Source: Cytidiella melzeri (taxonomy: Eukaryota; Basidiomycota; Agaricomycetes; Polyporales; Irpicaceae). Taken from it: a DNA stretch of 16,908 bases. Both the position numbers and the translations under genes were made by a program. This document shows positions 1 to 7,666 of this stretch, piece after piece. Under the pieces are notes generated by a model. That model did no database searches. It saw nothing but the letters and a program-made list of their open reading frames with translations, and had not been told where the DNA came from. Each line of letters starts with the position of its first letter. Position 1 is the first letter of the stretch. Where the stretch lies: contig JABYQR010000603.1 in NCBI GenBank assembly GCA_022592445.1, forward strand, positions 1 through 16,908. The letters run 5' to 3'.

Positions 1-1
1 G

Positions 2-652
2 GTAACACGAGTGTGGGCCAAAACAATACTTAAACAAACCGTGTTTGGTGCCCATACCAAGTGGAAACCAATCGATTACAGCCCCAAATCCCACCGGAAG
101 TTTATGCGTGAGGTGTGGAGGTCAGGCCATGAGTGGACCATAAGAACGCTCATACACAAAGGGGAGGCTTCTGAGGAGCAGAGGAGTGACCCAATATTGA
201 AGGTGAAGAAGCCGAAGGAGAAACATATTCCAGCAGATGATCACCATGCCAAAGCAGAAGCTGAGGCCAATGCTAGGTCAGAGGAGGACCGGGCAAAGTT
301 CGTCGAATGGTTTTTCAAAAATCTAACAGACGATTTGGAGTTTAAATCTCCACACTCCAGTTGGTGGGGGCCGCAGAGGGAGCGGCAATACCTTGCTAAT
401 GGAAGGCCAGCGGATGCGCTGGATTTCGGAGAGGATGAGTTTCACCTTCCTGTGGCAAACCGTGATTCCAATTCGAGACGCTATGGTCATCATGAGGATG
501 GTGGCGAGGTCGACCCCTCGTTGTCGGAATCTACGCGGTGGCGGGTGAACCCCAGTCAGGCAGGACGTTTGGCTTGGGGGGAACCCACGGATGCGGGTTG
601 GGGTGTTCTTTACCCTGCATCCGGCGAAGGAACCCTTCATCTAAGTGAGTGA
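2..652 (+). CDS. hypothetical protein, C-terminal part (open at window edge)
   Basis: A + strand frame is open from base 2 and ends at a stop at 650-652, giving about 216 residues with no internal stop. The GTG at 11 is not a convincing start, so this is most likely the 3' part of a longer gene beginning outside the window. The product is hydrophilic: a lysine/glutamate-rich stretch in the first third (KVKKPKEKH), an alanine/glutamate run (AKAEAEANARSEED), then a Trp-rich segment (SSWWGPQRERQ) and an acidic patch (DFGEDEF). I see no signal peptide, membrane segment or familiar domain motif. Open length and charged composition favour a real exon, but the antisense frame at 323-640 is also open for 105 codons, so chance cannot be excluded. 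An unseen intron may shorten or join it. Function unknown. Confidence 0.4.
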   Translation, partial: VTRVWAKTILKQTVFGAHTKWKPIDYSPKSHRKFMREVWRSGHEWTIRTLIHKGEASEEQRSDPILKVKKPKEKHIPADDHHAKAEAEANARSEEDRAKFVEWFFKNLTDDLEFKSPHSSWWGPQRERQYLANGRPADALDFGEDEFHLPVANRDSNSRRYGHHEDGGEVDPSLSESTRWRVNPSQAGRLAWGEPTDAGWGVLYPASGEGTLHLSE

Positions 653-1281
653 AAGGGCTTTTGTGTGCCATGACCTGGCATGTTGGCGAATGTTTTGTTT
701 CTTTAACGGAGGGGGGGTTATTTTCTCTTTCTGCGTAGTAGCAACAACGCGCTTAGACGGGGCTAAGTCATCAGGCCTAGGACATACCACATTCACCCGT
801 CCTGAAAAAACCGTCAGAAAGTAGCAGTTGCAGCGGGCACTCGCAGCCGCAGGCCAACATGGGGCCGGGGGTCTATGTCTCCCTTTCTGTTTTCTGCCAA
901 GTATAGGTTGTGACACTTGGGCGGTGCCTGAACACCACTGCCTCGCTGTCCGGTCCACACCACTCATCCGAGGACTGTATAAAACAACCCACAATCGGGG
1001 CGGGCGCTGGCAGCCGCTTCATGGTTTCGGAATATGGTCTCACATGTAACTATGTTACGCACGGACCTTTATAAACTTAGATATTAAATAAAATAAAAAC
1101 CTAGGCTTCGCCTTGGCGTGTATACACAGACTCACACTGCAACGTGCAGAGACTTCAATGCGGGAAACGGCCATTCGATAGTGCGAGTGTTTATTCTAGG
1201 CGATGAAGCAAGGTACAACATAAGCACAGCCAAAGTCTACTCTAACGTATATGCAGGGCTCTGAAACACCTCCCACACAAC
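653..1281. other. intergenic region, includes likely 3' UTR of the PKS gene
   Basis: No supportable gene. Short open frames on both strands (641-994 -, 828-1049 +) have no recognisable content. The AT-rich stretch around 1070-1100 would suit transcript 3' ends for the leftward PKS gene, but no precise signal is assigned. Confidence 0.4.
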
Positions 1282-2602
1282 TCACGCCTCCACTTCCGCC
1301 TCGGACTTCCTGCACCTCTTCAACACACACGTCTCCACCGACACACCCGGCCCAAAGGCAGTCGCGAGGACAAAGTCCCTACCTACTCCCATATCCTCCT
1401 GTCTCAACCGGTTCAAGACGCTGAAAATCGTCGCGCTCGACGTGTTTCCGTGGTTCCTGTAAATGTCCCAGCTTGCACGACAATGCTCTTCTGTCAAACC
1501 CATGACTTTGCAAACGTCGACGAGGACCTTGGCTCCACCGGGGTGGATGGCCCAGTCAAAGTCGGCCGCTGCGGGCGATCCGAGCGAGGTGAAGGCGGCG
1601 ACACGAGAAGTGATAGAGGCAAAGACGGACGGGACGGAGGTGGAGGTGAGTTTGGGGACGCGATGGGTAAGGGTGGCACTCCAACCTGATGATTCCCATA
1701 AACGTTAGTTGTGTTATACGAATAATGAAAATTTCTCACCGTCGACGTCTGCGTCAAAGGCGATGTCACCGGCAGAGTCGTCAACCGTCGTCAGGTCCCA
1801 TGCGAGGAGATCGTACACCGGTGCAGACGGCTTAGGGTCTTGGCCGATACCGTTGCTGAGCATCAATGCGGAGGCGGCATCAGCGAAGAGCGTGGCAGGG
1901 ATCAAGACTTGCTGGGTTCTGTGGATCTTGTCGAGTTCGGTCCTGAGGGAAACAGTCCCGAGCTCGACAGCGACGATGAGGATACGAGCGGGACGGTTCA
2001 TGAGCTTATAACCACAGGCGATATTGGCGGCATGGCGAACACCGGCGAGGCCTCCAGAGCATCCTACGCCGTGGAGGACGACACGCTCGACATCGTTGGA
2101 GAGGCCCAATGCTTGAGCGACGCGGAAGTCGACACCGGGGTTGCTGAAGACCATGGAAGAGACGGCGATGATGTGGGTGATCTGGGAGAGCTCCCCGCCC
2201 CACTCTGCGATGACCTTGCGTGCTGCGCCTACGGCGAGGTCGACGCCAACAGCGTGGAAGAGCTCACGCTGTAGGTCGATGGTGGGGGAAACCTTGTTGT
2301 ACATGGTGGGGTCGTCGTCTGTGACTGCGCAGGCTCGTTGGATGATGCCAGTCTTGGAGGCGATGTCGAGGACTTTTTCCATGCTGCAGGGCAGAAGAAG
2401 ATGATGCGGTGAACTAGGACGAAGAAAAAAGAGCTTACGCAGGGGTCTTTGGATAGAAGGTGTTGGCATACTCCCTGAGGCCAGTGTCCTGAGGGACGTG
2501 CCGCTTGGGGTAGCCTGGTGCGACGCCGACGATCTGGAGACCAACGTCGGGGAAGGGGGCCTTTGCAGCAGAGGCGGGAGGAAGAGTAGGGAGAGGAGAC
2601 AT
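1282..2602 (-). CDS. type III polyketide synthase (chalcone synthase-like), three exons, complete
   Basis: The coding sequence joins complement(2439-2602, 1740-2383, 1282-1685), 1212 nt and 403 residues, near the usual 390-400 aa of the family. Intron 1 (2384-2438, 55 bp) runs GTAAGC to TGCAG. Intron 2 (1686-1739, 54 bp) runs GTGAGA to ATCAG. Both keep frame. ATG at 2602 is chosen because the frame then gives a typical N-terminus (MSPLPTLPPAS) and reaches family length. Catalytic residues are visible: Cys163 in VGCSGG, His317 in WAIHPGG, Asn350 in HGNTSSAT; the family's C-terminal FGPG loop is at 380-383. Known for the family: a homodimeric, ACP-independent thiolase-fold enzyme that condenses malonyl-CoA onto an acyl-CoA starter, and in fungi often makes alkylresorcinols, alkylresorcylic acids or pyrones. 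Starter, chain length and cyclisation mode cannot be read here. No P450, methyltransferase or other tailoring gene adjoins it. Confidence 0.95.
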
Positions 2603-2649
2603 GATGAAGCGATGGCGAATGCAGGGGAAAAATGGAGAAGGATGGCGGG

Positions 2650-2657
2650 TTATAAAA
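2650..2657 (-). promoter_or_regulatory. TATA-like box of the PKS gene
   Basis: Read leftward the sequence is TTTTATAA, about 48 bp upstream of the PKS ATG, in a C/T-rich stretch typical of fungal core promoters. It implies a short 5' UTR. Assignment rests on position and sequence only. Confidence 0.4.
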
Positions 2658-3486
2658 GGGAGAGTCGGGAGATGCGGTGAGACGTCTGGCAGGGATTCGC
2701 GTTGGGGATCTATGGCAGGGCGGCCCCCAACGTCAGGCCGCTGCGATCCATTCCCTTCATTTCATCCTGCTCGGTGGGTTGAATACGGTCCTCGACGGTC
2801 CGGACGCCACAAAGGCTGGTCTCTGTCCAGGAAAGGCAGTGACGGCGACCGCTTTTGGGCAGCGTGTGAACAGTCATGCACGCAAGCGAACAGGCATCTC
2901 AGACATGGAGATAAAGAGGGAAAGATCGCGATATTGGGCCGTGCGATACGTCATTGACCTTTCAAGTACCGATTCCCTTTGCAGTCTTTTACAGCAATTC
3001 ACCATTCTCTTCTGCACTTACGTACACAACCGAACTACGATGACACTTGAAGGGAATTTGAAAGATCCTTGACTCCAAATGCCATCCTCGCCGCAGCAGG
3101 CCGCTCAAAACCAACTGTCCTCACACCGCTGCCCATCACTGGCTCTCAGCATTCATCCAGTCCTCATTCTCGTTCTAAACAATCCCACAAGCTGCCATAC
3201 GAAAGAGGACATTTCCATTGCACGTCAACACTCCCCATACGCGCTTCGGAACGGCAAGGCCCGGTGACCTGCAGCACATCCGTGTCGTGTGGGTGTGTAT
3301 TTGTGTCGGGTTCGCTCGACGCTGACAGCTAACGATCTCGTACTAGGAAACTTTGTTTGACGCGGCTGAGAAATCACGTTGGCTAAAAAGACGAAACCGG
3401 ATGACAAGCACACTCTGCGGCCTCGAGCTCGGCTTTCGTCACAACTGACGCACACACGTTGCATGCGTGGGTTCATGCTCGCAGCA
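2658..3486. other. region upstream of the PKS gene, no gene recognised
   Basis: Several open frames of 60-131 codons overlap here on the + strand (for example 2677-3072), and one lies on the - strand at 3225-3509. None shows a domain, a plausible splice model or a credible start, and the last runs into the MITE. The stretch most likely holds the PKS promoter and spacer DNA. Confidence 0.4.
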
Positions 3487-3653
3487 TAAGGGCCTGATCG
3501 GCGCCGCATTATGTAGTCGACTTATAAATAATCCCCCGCCAATAAGGAAATAAGTCGCTGTGGAAATAAGTCGAATTAAGCGCTGGATTGTTTTATTTGG
3601 CGGGGGATTATTCCATAATGCGACTACATAATGCGCAGCCGATCAGGCCCTAA
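3487..3653. mobile_element. Tourist/PIF-Harbinger-like MITE with TAA target duplication
   Basis: Positions 3490-3650 form a 161-bp element with imperfect terminal inverted repeats of roughly 50 bp. Both ends read inward as GGGCCTGATCGGC, followed after a 2-3 base mismatch by GCATTATGTAGTCG, and later by AATAATCCCCCGCC. It is flanked by TAA at 3487-3489 and 3651-3653. A 3-bp TWA duplication and GGGCCTG-type ends are the known signature of PIF/Harbinger elements and their Tourist MITEs. There is no coding capacity, so it is non-autonomous. The transcript of either strand could fold into a long hairpin. It lies about 0.9 kb upstream of the PKS start. Confidence 0.85.
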
Positions 3654-3803
3654 GATTGAGACATGGCCTGTGCGAACCTACACCGACTTTGATTATGCTA
3701 GTGCTCGTATAGCCTAGTTCACCATCACAACCGTTGATAGAGCTGAGTGACGGCAGTAGGGTTCCGTCGGTATGTCAATATTAACAAACATGTGTCAGTG
3801 AAT

Positions 3804-3840
3804 GGTGTTACTTACATGTAAGTAACATGTAAGTAACACC
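3804..3840. repeat. perfect palindrome with 15-bp arms
   Basis: The arm GGTGTTACTTACATG at 3804-3818 is repeated in inverse at 3826-3840, around a 7-base centre. The centre is itself made of the same TAAGTAA motif, so the stretch can also be read as short direct repeats of CATGTAAGTAA. It may be a transposon subterminal structure; no matching second end was found nearby. Confidence 0.7.
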
Positions 3841-3932
3841 GAGGGCACGGACCGGCAAAAATGTAATGAATATAAATGTTGGAAAAATGTTATGAATGCC
3901 ACAAATTTTAGATGTTTGTGTAATCAACAACA

Positions 3933-3970
3933 AGCCCTCAGCGCAAGGGCTGGGTGGAGTTTTTCCACCC
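3933..3970. repeat. two back-to-back hairpins
   Basis: Hairpin 1 is at 3933-3951 (AGCCCT / AGGGCT around a 7-base loop). Hairpin 2 follows directly at 3952-3970 (GGGTGGA / TCCACCC around a T-rich loop). They lie in an AT-rich spacer just left of a solo LTR, away from any gene end, so a terminator role has no support. A decayed transposon end is possible. Confidence 0.6.
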
Positions 3971-4342
3971 CGAAAAGTAGTGCTTAGAAAATAGCATTAA
4001 ATACTCCAACTGTACCAATATTGGATATTTGACATGGATAGTCCAACAGAGACCGGATTTTTCCAATATTTTCACAAGTTTACAGCCTTAGGCGCCTATC
4101 TAGAGCGCTTATTTTCCGGCTAGGAGTGTTACCGGACCTAACCCTAACCTGGGTCACGTGACATCCTGCCTTATTTATCAATAGTCCAGACCCAAAACCT
4201 AGACTCAGTCTGGAGCGGTTCCAGATCAACCTAGGCTATTGTTCTATTGTTCCTCTTCCATTGATGGGGATTCCCCAGGGATTCCCCCAGGTCTTATTGT
4301 TCTATTGTTGTATTGTTCTAGTTCTATTGTTCTACGTACCCT

Positions 4343-4437
4343 GGTCCTTGACAGTTACTCAGGTCCTTGACAGTTACTCAGGTCCTTGACAGTTACTCCG
4401 GTCCTTGACAGTTACTCAGGTCCTTGACAGTTACCCG
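4343..4437 (+). repeat. 19-bp minisatellite, five copies, inside LTR C copy 1
   Basis: Five head-to-tail units of GGTCCTTGACAGTTACTCA start at 4343, 4362, 4381, 4400 and 4419; the last is altered at its 3' end. The array sits in the U3 part of the LTR, about 90 bp upstream of the TATA box. The other copy has three units at 13218-13274, which explains most of the length difference between the two LTRs. Confidence 0.93.
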
Positions 4438-4589
4438 GGTTCCTTATTGTTCTATTGTTACTCCAGTCCCACAGTTACTCCAGTCCCTAGTGTGGGAACT
4501 GGTGCACAGACCACCCAGACACAGTATATATAGTACCCCTTACCCTCCCTGGTTCTGCATCTTGACCTCTTCGTCATTTGCACTGCCAG

Positions 4590-4650
4590 GTGAGTTACTC
4601 AATGTAACCTAGTATAAGCATGCTATTAACTTCGTCATTTGCACTGCCAG
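4590..4650 (+). other. putative leader intron in LTR C copy 1, bracketed by a 21-bp direct repeat
   Basis: A 61-bp segment starts GTGAGT and ends GCCAG. A 21-bp sequence beginning CTTCGTCATTTG and ending CTGCCAG occurs just before the donor (4569-4589) and again as the last 21 bases of the segment (4630-4650). An ATTAAC branch-like motif ends 20 bp before the acceptor. The donor lies 57 bp downstream of the TATA box, so splicing would occur in the R/U5 leader. Seen: the repeat and splice-like ends. Inferred: that it is spliced. Confidence 0.5.
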
Positions 4651-4789
4651 TATCCGGCCCTAGTGCCTGCTCGCCTGCTCATCATCGACTTTGACCTCGT
4701 TGTCGTTGTTGGAGATCCACCCCCTTCCTCTCTACTTCACTCCCTTTTTAGGGTTATCAGCATAGCAGCAGTCGCTCTGCGACAATATT

Positions 4790-4941
4790 GAACTTGCAGG
4801 AGTAGGGCCGACAAACGGCAAGATACAATTCCTGAAGTCCAAAATGTGGTATATGCTACAAATATGTTGTACATGTTGAATAAGAAGAGGTGTTCAGTCA
4901 GTAGAGCATGTATATATTGCAACTGAACATCTGTGTCCTTG
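4790..4941. other. spacer between solo LTR C and the left inverted arm
   Basis: AT-rich, with no supportable gene. The - strand frame at 4737-4922 overlaps the LTR end and shows nothing recognisable. Confidence 0.4.
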
Positions 4942-5465
4942 ACTTGACGTTAATCTCCCACCCAATTGTCAGCACTAATGAAACTCCGCTAGGCGCGGGA
5001 TGATGGCGGCACACCGAGAGCTTGGCGGGGGACTTGGGCAATTTGTGAGCTCATCAATAGCTAGTACACATGGTAATCTTAGGCAATTACATAGCATAGT
5101 AGATATAATTAAGAGGGTACATATTTTAGTATATAAGAGAGTACATAGTTTGGTATATAAGACTGTTACATAGTGTACAAAACTCACCAATGGCATTGTA
5201 GATCTTCCAAATCCCCTTTTCCAGTAAAGCTCTATTTATGCCTCTGTCAGGCTCTTTGTTTATTCTGTTTGCACTGCTCACATACTCACACATGTTTCAT
5301 AGTGTATCATGGTTATTTAGATGGCCTTTGGGACAGCCACCCTGTCTCTTTTCTGGTAAAGCTCTATTTATACCTCTGCCAGCCTATGCTTCTGTTGTCC
5401 TCAACTTGCACAGGTTTTTCTTCTGTTTGCATTGCTTACACGCAAGTCATGTGTTCTAAGAGTAC
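4942..5465 (+). repeat. left copy of an inverted transposon 3'-region repeat
   Basis: This stretch matches the reverse complement of about 8535-9137, beginning at the shared ACTTGA-GTTAATCTCCC boundary. It contains a GC-rich block near 4990-5035, two 24-bp TATATAA-containing repeats, and two diverged units that each open with GTAAAGCTCTATTTAT. In the right copy the boundary coincides with the stop codon of a decayed - strand gene, so the repeat is best read as the non-coding 3' part of that element. Here no matching coding part lies upstream, so the left copy is truncated. The homology fades around 5450-5465. Confidence 0.75.
5113..5160 (+). repeat. two tandem 24-bp TATATAA repeats
   Basis: Two head-to-tail 24-bp units (5113-5136 and 5137-5160), each ending GTATATAA, followed by a partial third. 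The same pair is present in the inverse copy near 8930-8975, so it belongs to the element rather than being a local slip. Confidence 0.75.
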
Positions 5466-5768
5466 ACATTGTGATATTAATCATTTCACCACCCCAGAAA
5501 AGCCATTTGCACGTGTCAGACTTACTGTTCAGGGTCGACCTCTTCCTATCACTACTGCCATTCCAAAATCAAACTCCCAGCTCGCAACTCTAAGTCCATT
5601 GGTCAAGAAGATCACAGCACAGGTGGTGAAGGTGACAAAGATTCTGACTCAGGCACATTCTGGGGCAGTTCTCAATGGAAAGATGATGAGGAGGTTGAGG
5701 AAGGAGAAGAGGAAGATGAATGTATTGATATTTCCAGCTCTCGCTCATGGACAAGGTCCCCTTGTTTA
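5466..5768 (+). pseudogene. decayed coding fragment with an acidic stretch
   Basis: Two overlapping + frames look coding in turn. The first gives RVRLTVQGRPLPITT up to about 5600. The other, through about 5595-5765, gives a strongly acidic run (KDDEEVEEGEEEDECIDI) followed by SSSRSWTRS. A switch between frames suggests a frameshifted remnant of a transposon protein. I recognise no domain. The fragment stops against an LTR A fragment. The + frame at 5173-5769 that covers this region is not a credible protein upstream, because that part is the non-coding repeat arm. Confidence 0.3.
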
Positions 5769-5806
5769 ACACAGAGACGGGGCTTGACAGGACAAACAGG
5801 GACACA

Positions 5807-6530
5807 GAGTGTGTAACAGTAAGGTTACTACTCACCAGATAAGTTGTTAAACTTGAGGGGATAGAGTGAGATAGAGTGTGAGAGGTGTGGTGAGCGAAGT
5901 ACTGGGGAGTACTGAGTAGTCCTTTATAAACAGAGTGGATAAGACTGAGGAGATATGCCCTCAGGAGTGCCTCTATATATACATGAAGGGGAGGACCCCA
6001 GGTACTACCCTAAGACCCCTAATACCTACATGAGTAAGCAAAGTAATCTACCTTACTAAGCATGCCCTATGCCCTAGTGGTGCCACTTCAATAATCAGCC
6101 AATAGCAATTGTCCCCATGACCTGACCCCATGACCCAGCTCCAAGGCTAGACTTGTTCTAGCTTGTTCTAAGACAAGGCTAGACTTTTCCAGAAGGTTCT
6201 AAGAACTATGACATCATCTAATGGAATGTTCTATACTATGACATCATAGTTCCAGCATGTTCCACAAGGTTCCAGAGAGTTCTATCATGTGATACACATA
6301 TAAGGAAAGGAGCGCATCAGCGCATCAGAGACAGGAGGCGCATCAGCGCATCAATTGATAGGCACTGAGAATAAGCACCGGAATAAGCGCCTGATAAGCG
6401 CTGGATAAGCGCCTAAATAGACGCCGAATAAGCGCTGGATAAGCGCTTGTCAAGCGCTTAAATATTCCCAATAATACCGTTGCCTGGTAAGGCAAGTCTT
6501 GCAGAAACATTGAAAATCTGTGACAGAGTG
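5807..6530 (-). mobile_element. solo LTR, family B, with GAGTG target duplication
   Basis: The LTR spans 5812-6525 (714 bp). Read on the + strand it starts TGTAACAG and ends CTGTGACA, obeying TG...CA. GAGTG lies on both sides (5807-5811, 6526-6530). Orientation is inferred as leftward because TATATATAG reads leftward at 5981-5973, leaving about 160 bp of R-U5. A donor-like GGTGAGT lies near the low-coordinate end (about 5830-5836). The presumed U3 holds heat-shock-type motifs, a duplicated ACTATGACATCAT, and at 6305-6460 many short repeats built on GCGCATCA and ATAAGCGC. The other orientation (ATATAAGG near 6297) is less favoured but possible. No internal element sequence remains. Confidence 0.85.
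6187..6199. promoter_or_regulatory. heat-shock-element-like motif in LTR B U3
   Basis: TTCcaGAAggTTC is a perfect three-module inverted array of the kind bound by fungal heat shock factor. It is followed by two copies of ACTATGACATCAT (6205-6217 and 6235-6247), a 13-bp direct repeat containing a bZIP-like TGACATCA. More TTC/GAA half-sites lie around 6148-6170 and 6250-6285. Binding is inferred from motif only. Confidence 0.45.
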
Positions 6531-6560
6531 GATATCAACGAGGAGGTGGTGGCAGGCATG

Positions 6561-6897
6561 AAGCACAAGTCATTATGAGTGGGTTTGCGAAACAAAGTGG
6601 GGGCGGAATAGTAAAATAAAACATATGTGCAATAGAACGAGTCGAGACCGAGACAGAACGTACAAGCACAAACAGAAATAGAAACGGATGCAGGCGGCAT
6701 CAAGCGGGAGATGCAGCCGACCGCGGATGTGCACATTGGCACATCACTTGGTAGACCCTGGAATAACAACATGTCTTACATACAGTTATATTATAATTGT
6801 GCTCTCTTCCTTTGCACCTTGGGCTCACTTGCTTGACACTCGTGTCTCAGGTATTCAGAGGTCTGACAGCACCCTTGGGTCTTAGCAGCGCACACAA
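6561..6897. other. spacer with no recognised gene
   Basis: Sequence between the split LTR A fragment and the full solo LTR A. Open frames at 6458-6772 (-) and 6688-6885 (+) show no domain or composition bias suggestive of protein. It may be remnant transposon DNA of a family not otherwise present here. Confidence 0.35.
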
Positions 6898-7666
6898 CCC
6901 TGTGACACGGAGACAAGGCTCGACGTGACAGATAGGGACACGAAGTGGATATCGACGAGGAGGTGGTGGCAGGCGTGTAGCACAGTGCTCTCACCAGCTA
7001 TAAGACTTTATACAAGTTGTCTAGCCCAGTAAAGACCAAGTTAGTATTCTGACTACCAGCTATGTAGTACAGAGGGGATTTGCTTACCTAGCCCAGTAAA
7101 GACCAAGAGGTCGAGATGAGGGCTAGGAGCGTACATGCAGCAGTATATATAGACTTCAGGGACCTGCGCACAGACCATGTTGAGGGCAGGCTTTGCAAGA
7201 AGCCGTGTGAACGAAGAACAAAAGAACTACCTAAAGGAGAACAATAGCTATTGTCTAGTCCTTGCCAAGAACTCTACTCGTGAGAGAATCTATCTAAAAG
7301 GAGACCAACTATTGTATTCCATTCCCACACCTGTGAGAACATCCTTCCATAAAGAGAACAATAGGGAAAGAACAATAAGGAGCCCATGTGGACAGTATCT
7401 ATGACGTCAAACCCTAGCTATGGGCTGAGCCATGTGCTTGTAGCCATGTGGTCTTACTTAAGCTAAGTCACATGCCAGTGTGACGTAGTAGCAAGTAATG
7501 TGACCGTGTGGAGCGTCTAAGCCATGTGATACGGGCGCTTAATAGACGTGAAAAGGAAGTTTATGCAGAGAAGGTTGCAACTGAGCTGCAGCCCGGAGTT
7601 TTACAGATAAAAACAAGAGGTAAATTGCAAAAATTAAGGGCTAGTCAGGCCATCCATGACACCCTG
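6898..7666 (-). mobile_element. solo LTR, family A, complete, with CCCTG target duplication
   Basis: The LTR spans 6903-7661 (759 bp). On the + strand it begins TGACACGG and ends CATGACA; as the element reads leftward its 5' end is TGTCATGG at 7661. CCCTG flanks it at 6898-6902 and 7662-7666. It is nearly identical to the 3' LTR of the chromovirus at 14489-15245, which gives family and orientation. A TATA box (TATATATAC on the - strand) lies around 7143-7151. With no internal region on either side, it is a solo LTR. The + strand frame at 7177-7404 inside it recurs in every copy of this LTR and is not a gene. Confidence 0.93.
7021..7087 (-). other. putative leader intron in solo LTR A, bracketed by a 20-bp direct repeat
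   Basis: Read leftward, a 67-bp segment begins GTAAGC at 7087 and ends CTAG at 7021. A canonical TACTAAC branch site lies at 7046-7040, about 20 bases before the acceptor. The 20-bp CTTGGTCTTTACTGGGCTAG sits immediately before the donor (7107-7088) and again as the final 20 bases of the segment (7040-7021). The donor is about 56 bp downstream of the TATA box. Size and signals match the short introns of the two host genes in this window. Confidence 0.6.

Larger units (their letters stand above)
4025..4789 (+). mobile_element. solo LTR, family C, copy 1, with ATATT target duplication
   Basis: The LTR occupies 4030-4784 (755 bp). It starts TGACATGG and ends GCGACA, fitting the TG...CA rule. The 5-bp sequence ATATT lies directly on both sides (4025-4029 and 4785-4789), the target duplication made by a retroviral-type integrase. 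No internal retrotransposon sequence adjoins it, so it is a solo LTR left by LTR-LTR recombination. A TATATATAG promoter motif at 4525-4533 and downstream splice-like signals give + orientation. A near-identical copy lies at 12910-13621. The short CCTAACCCTAACC stretch near 4137 is part of the LTR and occurs in both copies. Confidence 0.93.
5769..6560 (-). mobile_element. LTR A fragment split by a solo LTR B
   Basis: Bases 5769-5811 (ACACAGAGACGGGGCTTGAC and onward) match the low-coordinate end of LTR A. The match resumes at 6526-6560 (GTGGATATC then GAGGAGGTGGTGGCAGG). The two parts would be contiguous if the intervening 714-bp LTR B and one copy of GAGTG were removed. Beyond about 6560 the similarity to LTR A ends, so this copy was truncated. 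It is read on the - strand by analogy with the LTR A of the chromovirus at the right end. Confidence 0.75.

Noticed and set aside
4134..4150. CCTAACCCTAACC, a telomere-like motif (also near 13017-13030)
   Set aside because: Only about two TTAGGG-type units, present in the same place in both LTR C copies, so it is part of the LTR and not an interstitial telomere.
5173..5769. 198-codon + strand open frame
   Set aside because: Its first part crosses the non-coding repeat arm, and the repeated cysteine-rich text (VKLYLYLCQ) comes from the internal DNA repeat. Only the end may hold a coding remnant.
6297..6380. Direct repeat after an ATATAAGG motif in LTR B as a fourth repeat-bracketed intron
   Set aside because: The first repeat copy is not followed by GT and the copies do not end in a consistent AG at the expected place; the orientation also appears to be leftward.
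6305..6460. Possible CRISPR-like or satellite array from GCGCATCA and ATAAGCGC motifs
   Set aside because: Units are short and irregular without spacers, and they lie inside LTR B of a eukaryotic retrotransposon.
7177..7404. 75-codon + strand frame recurring at 14265 and 14762
   Set aside because: It lies inside each LTR A, antisense to the element's transcription, and recurs only because the LTR is repeated.
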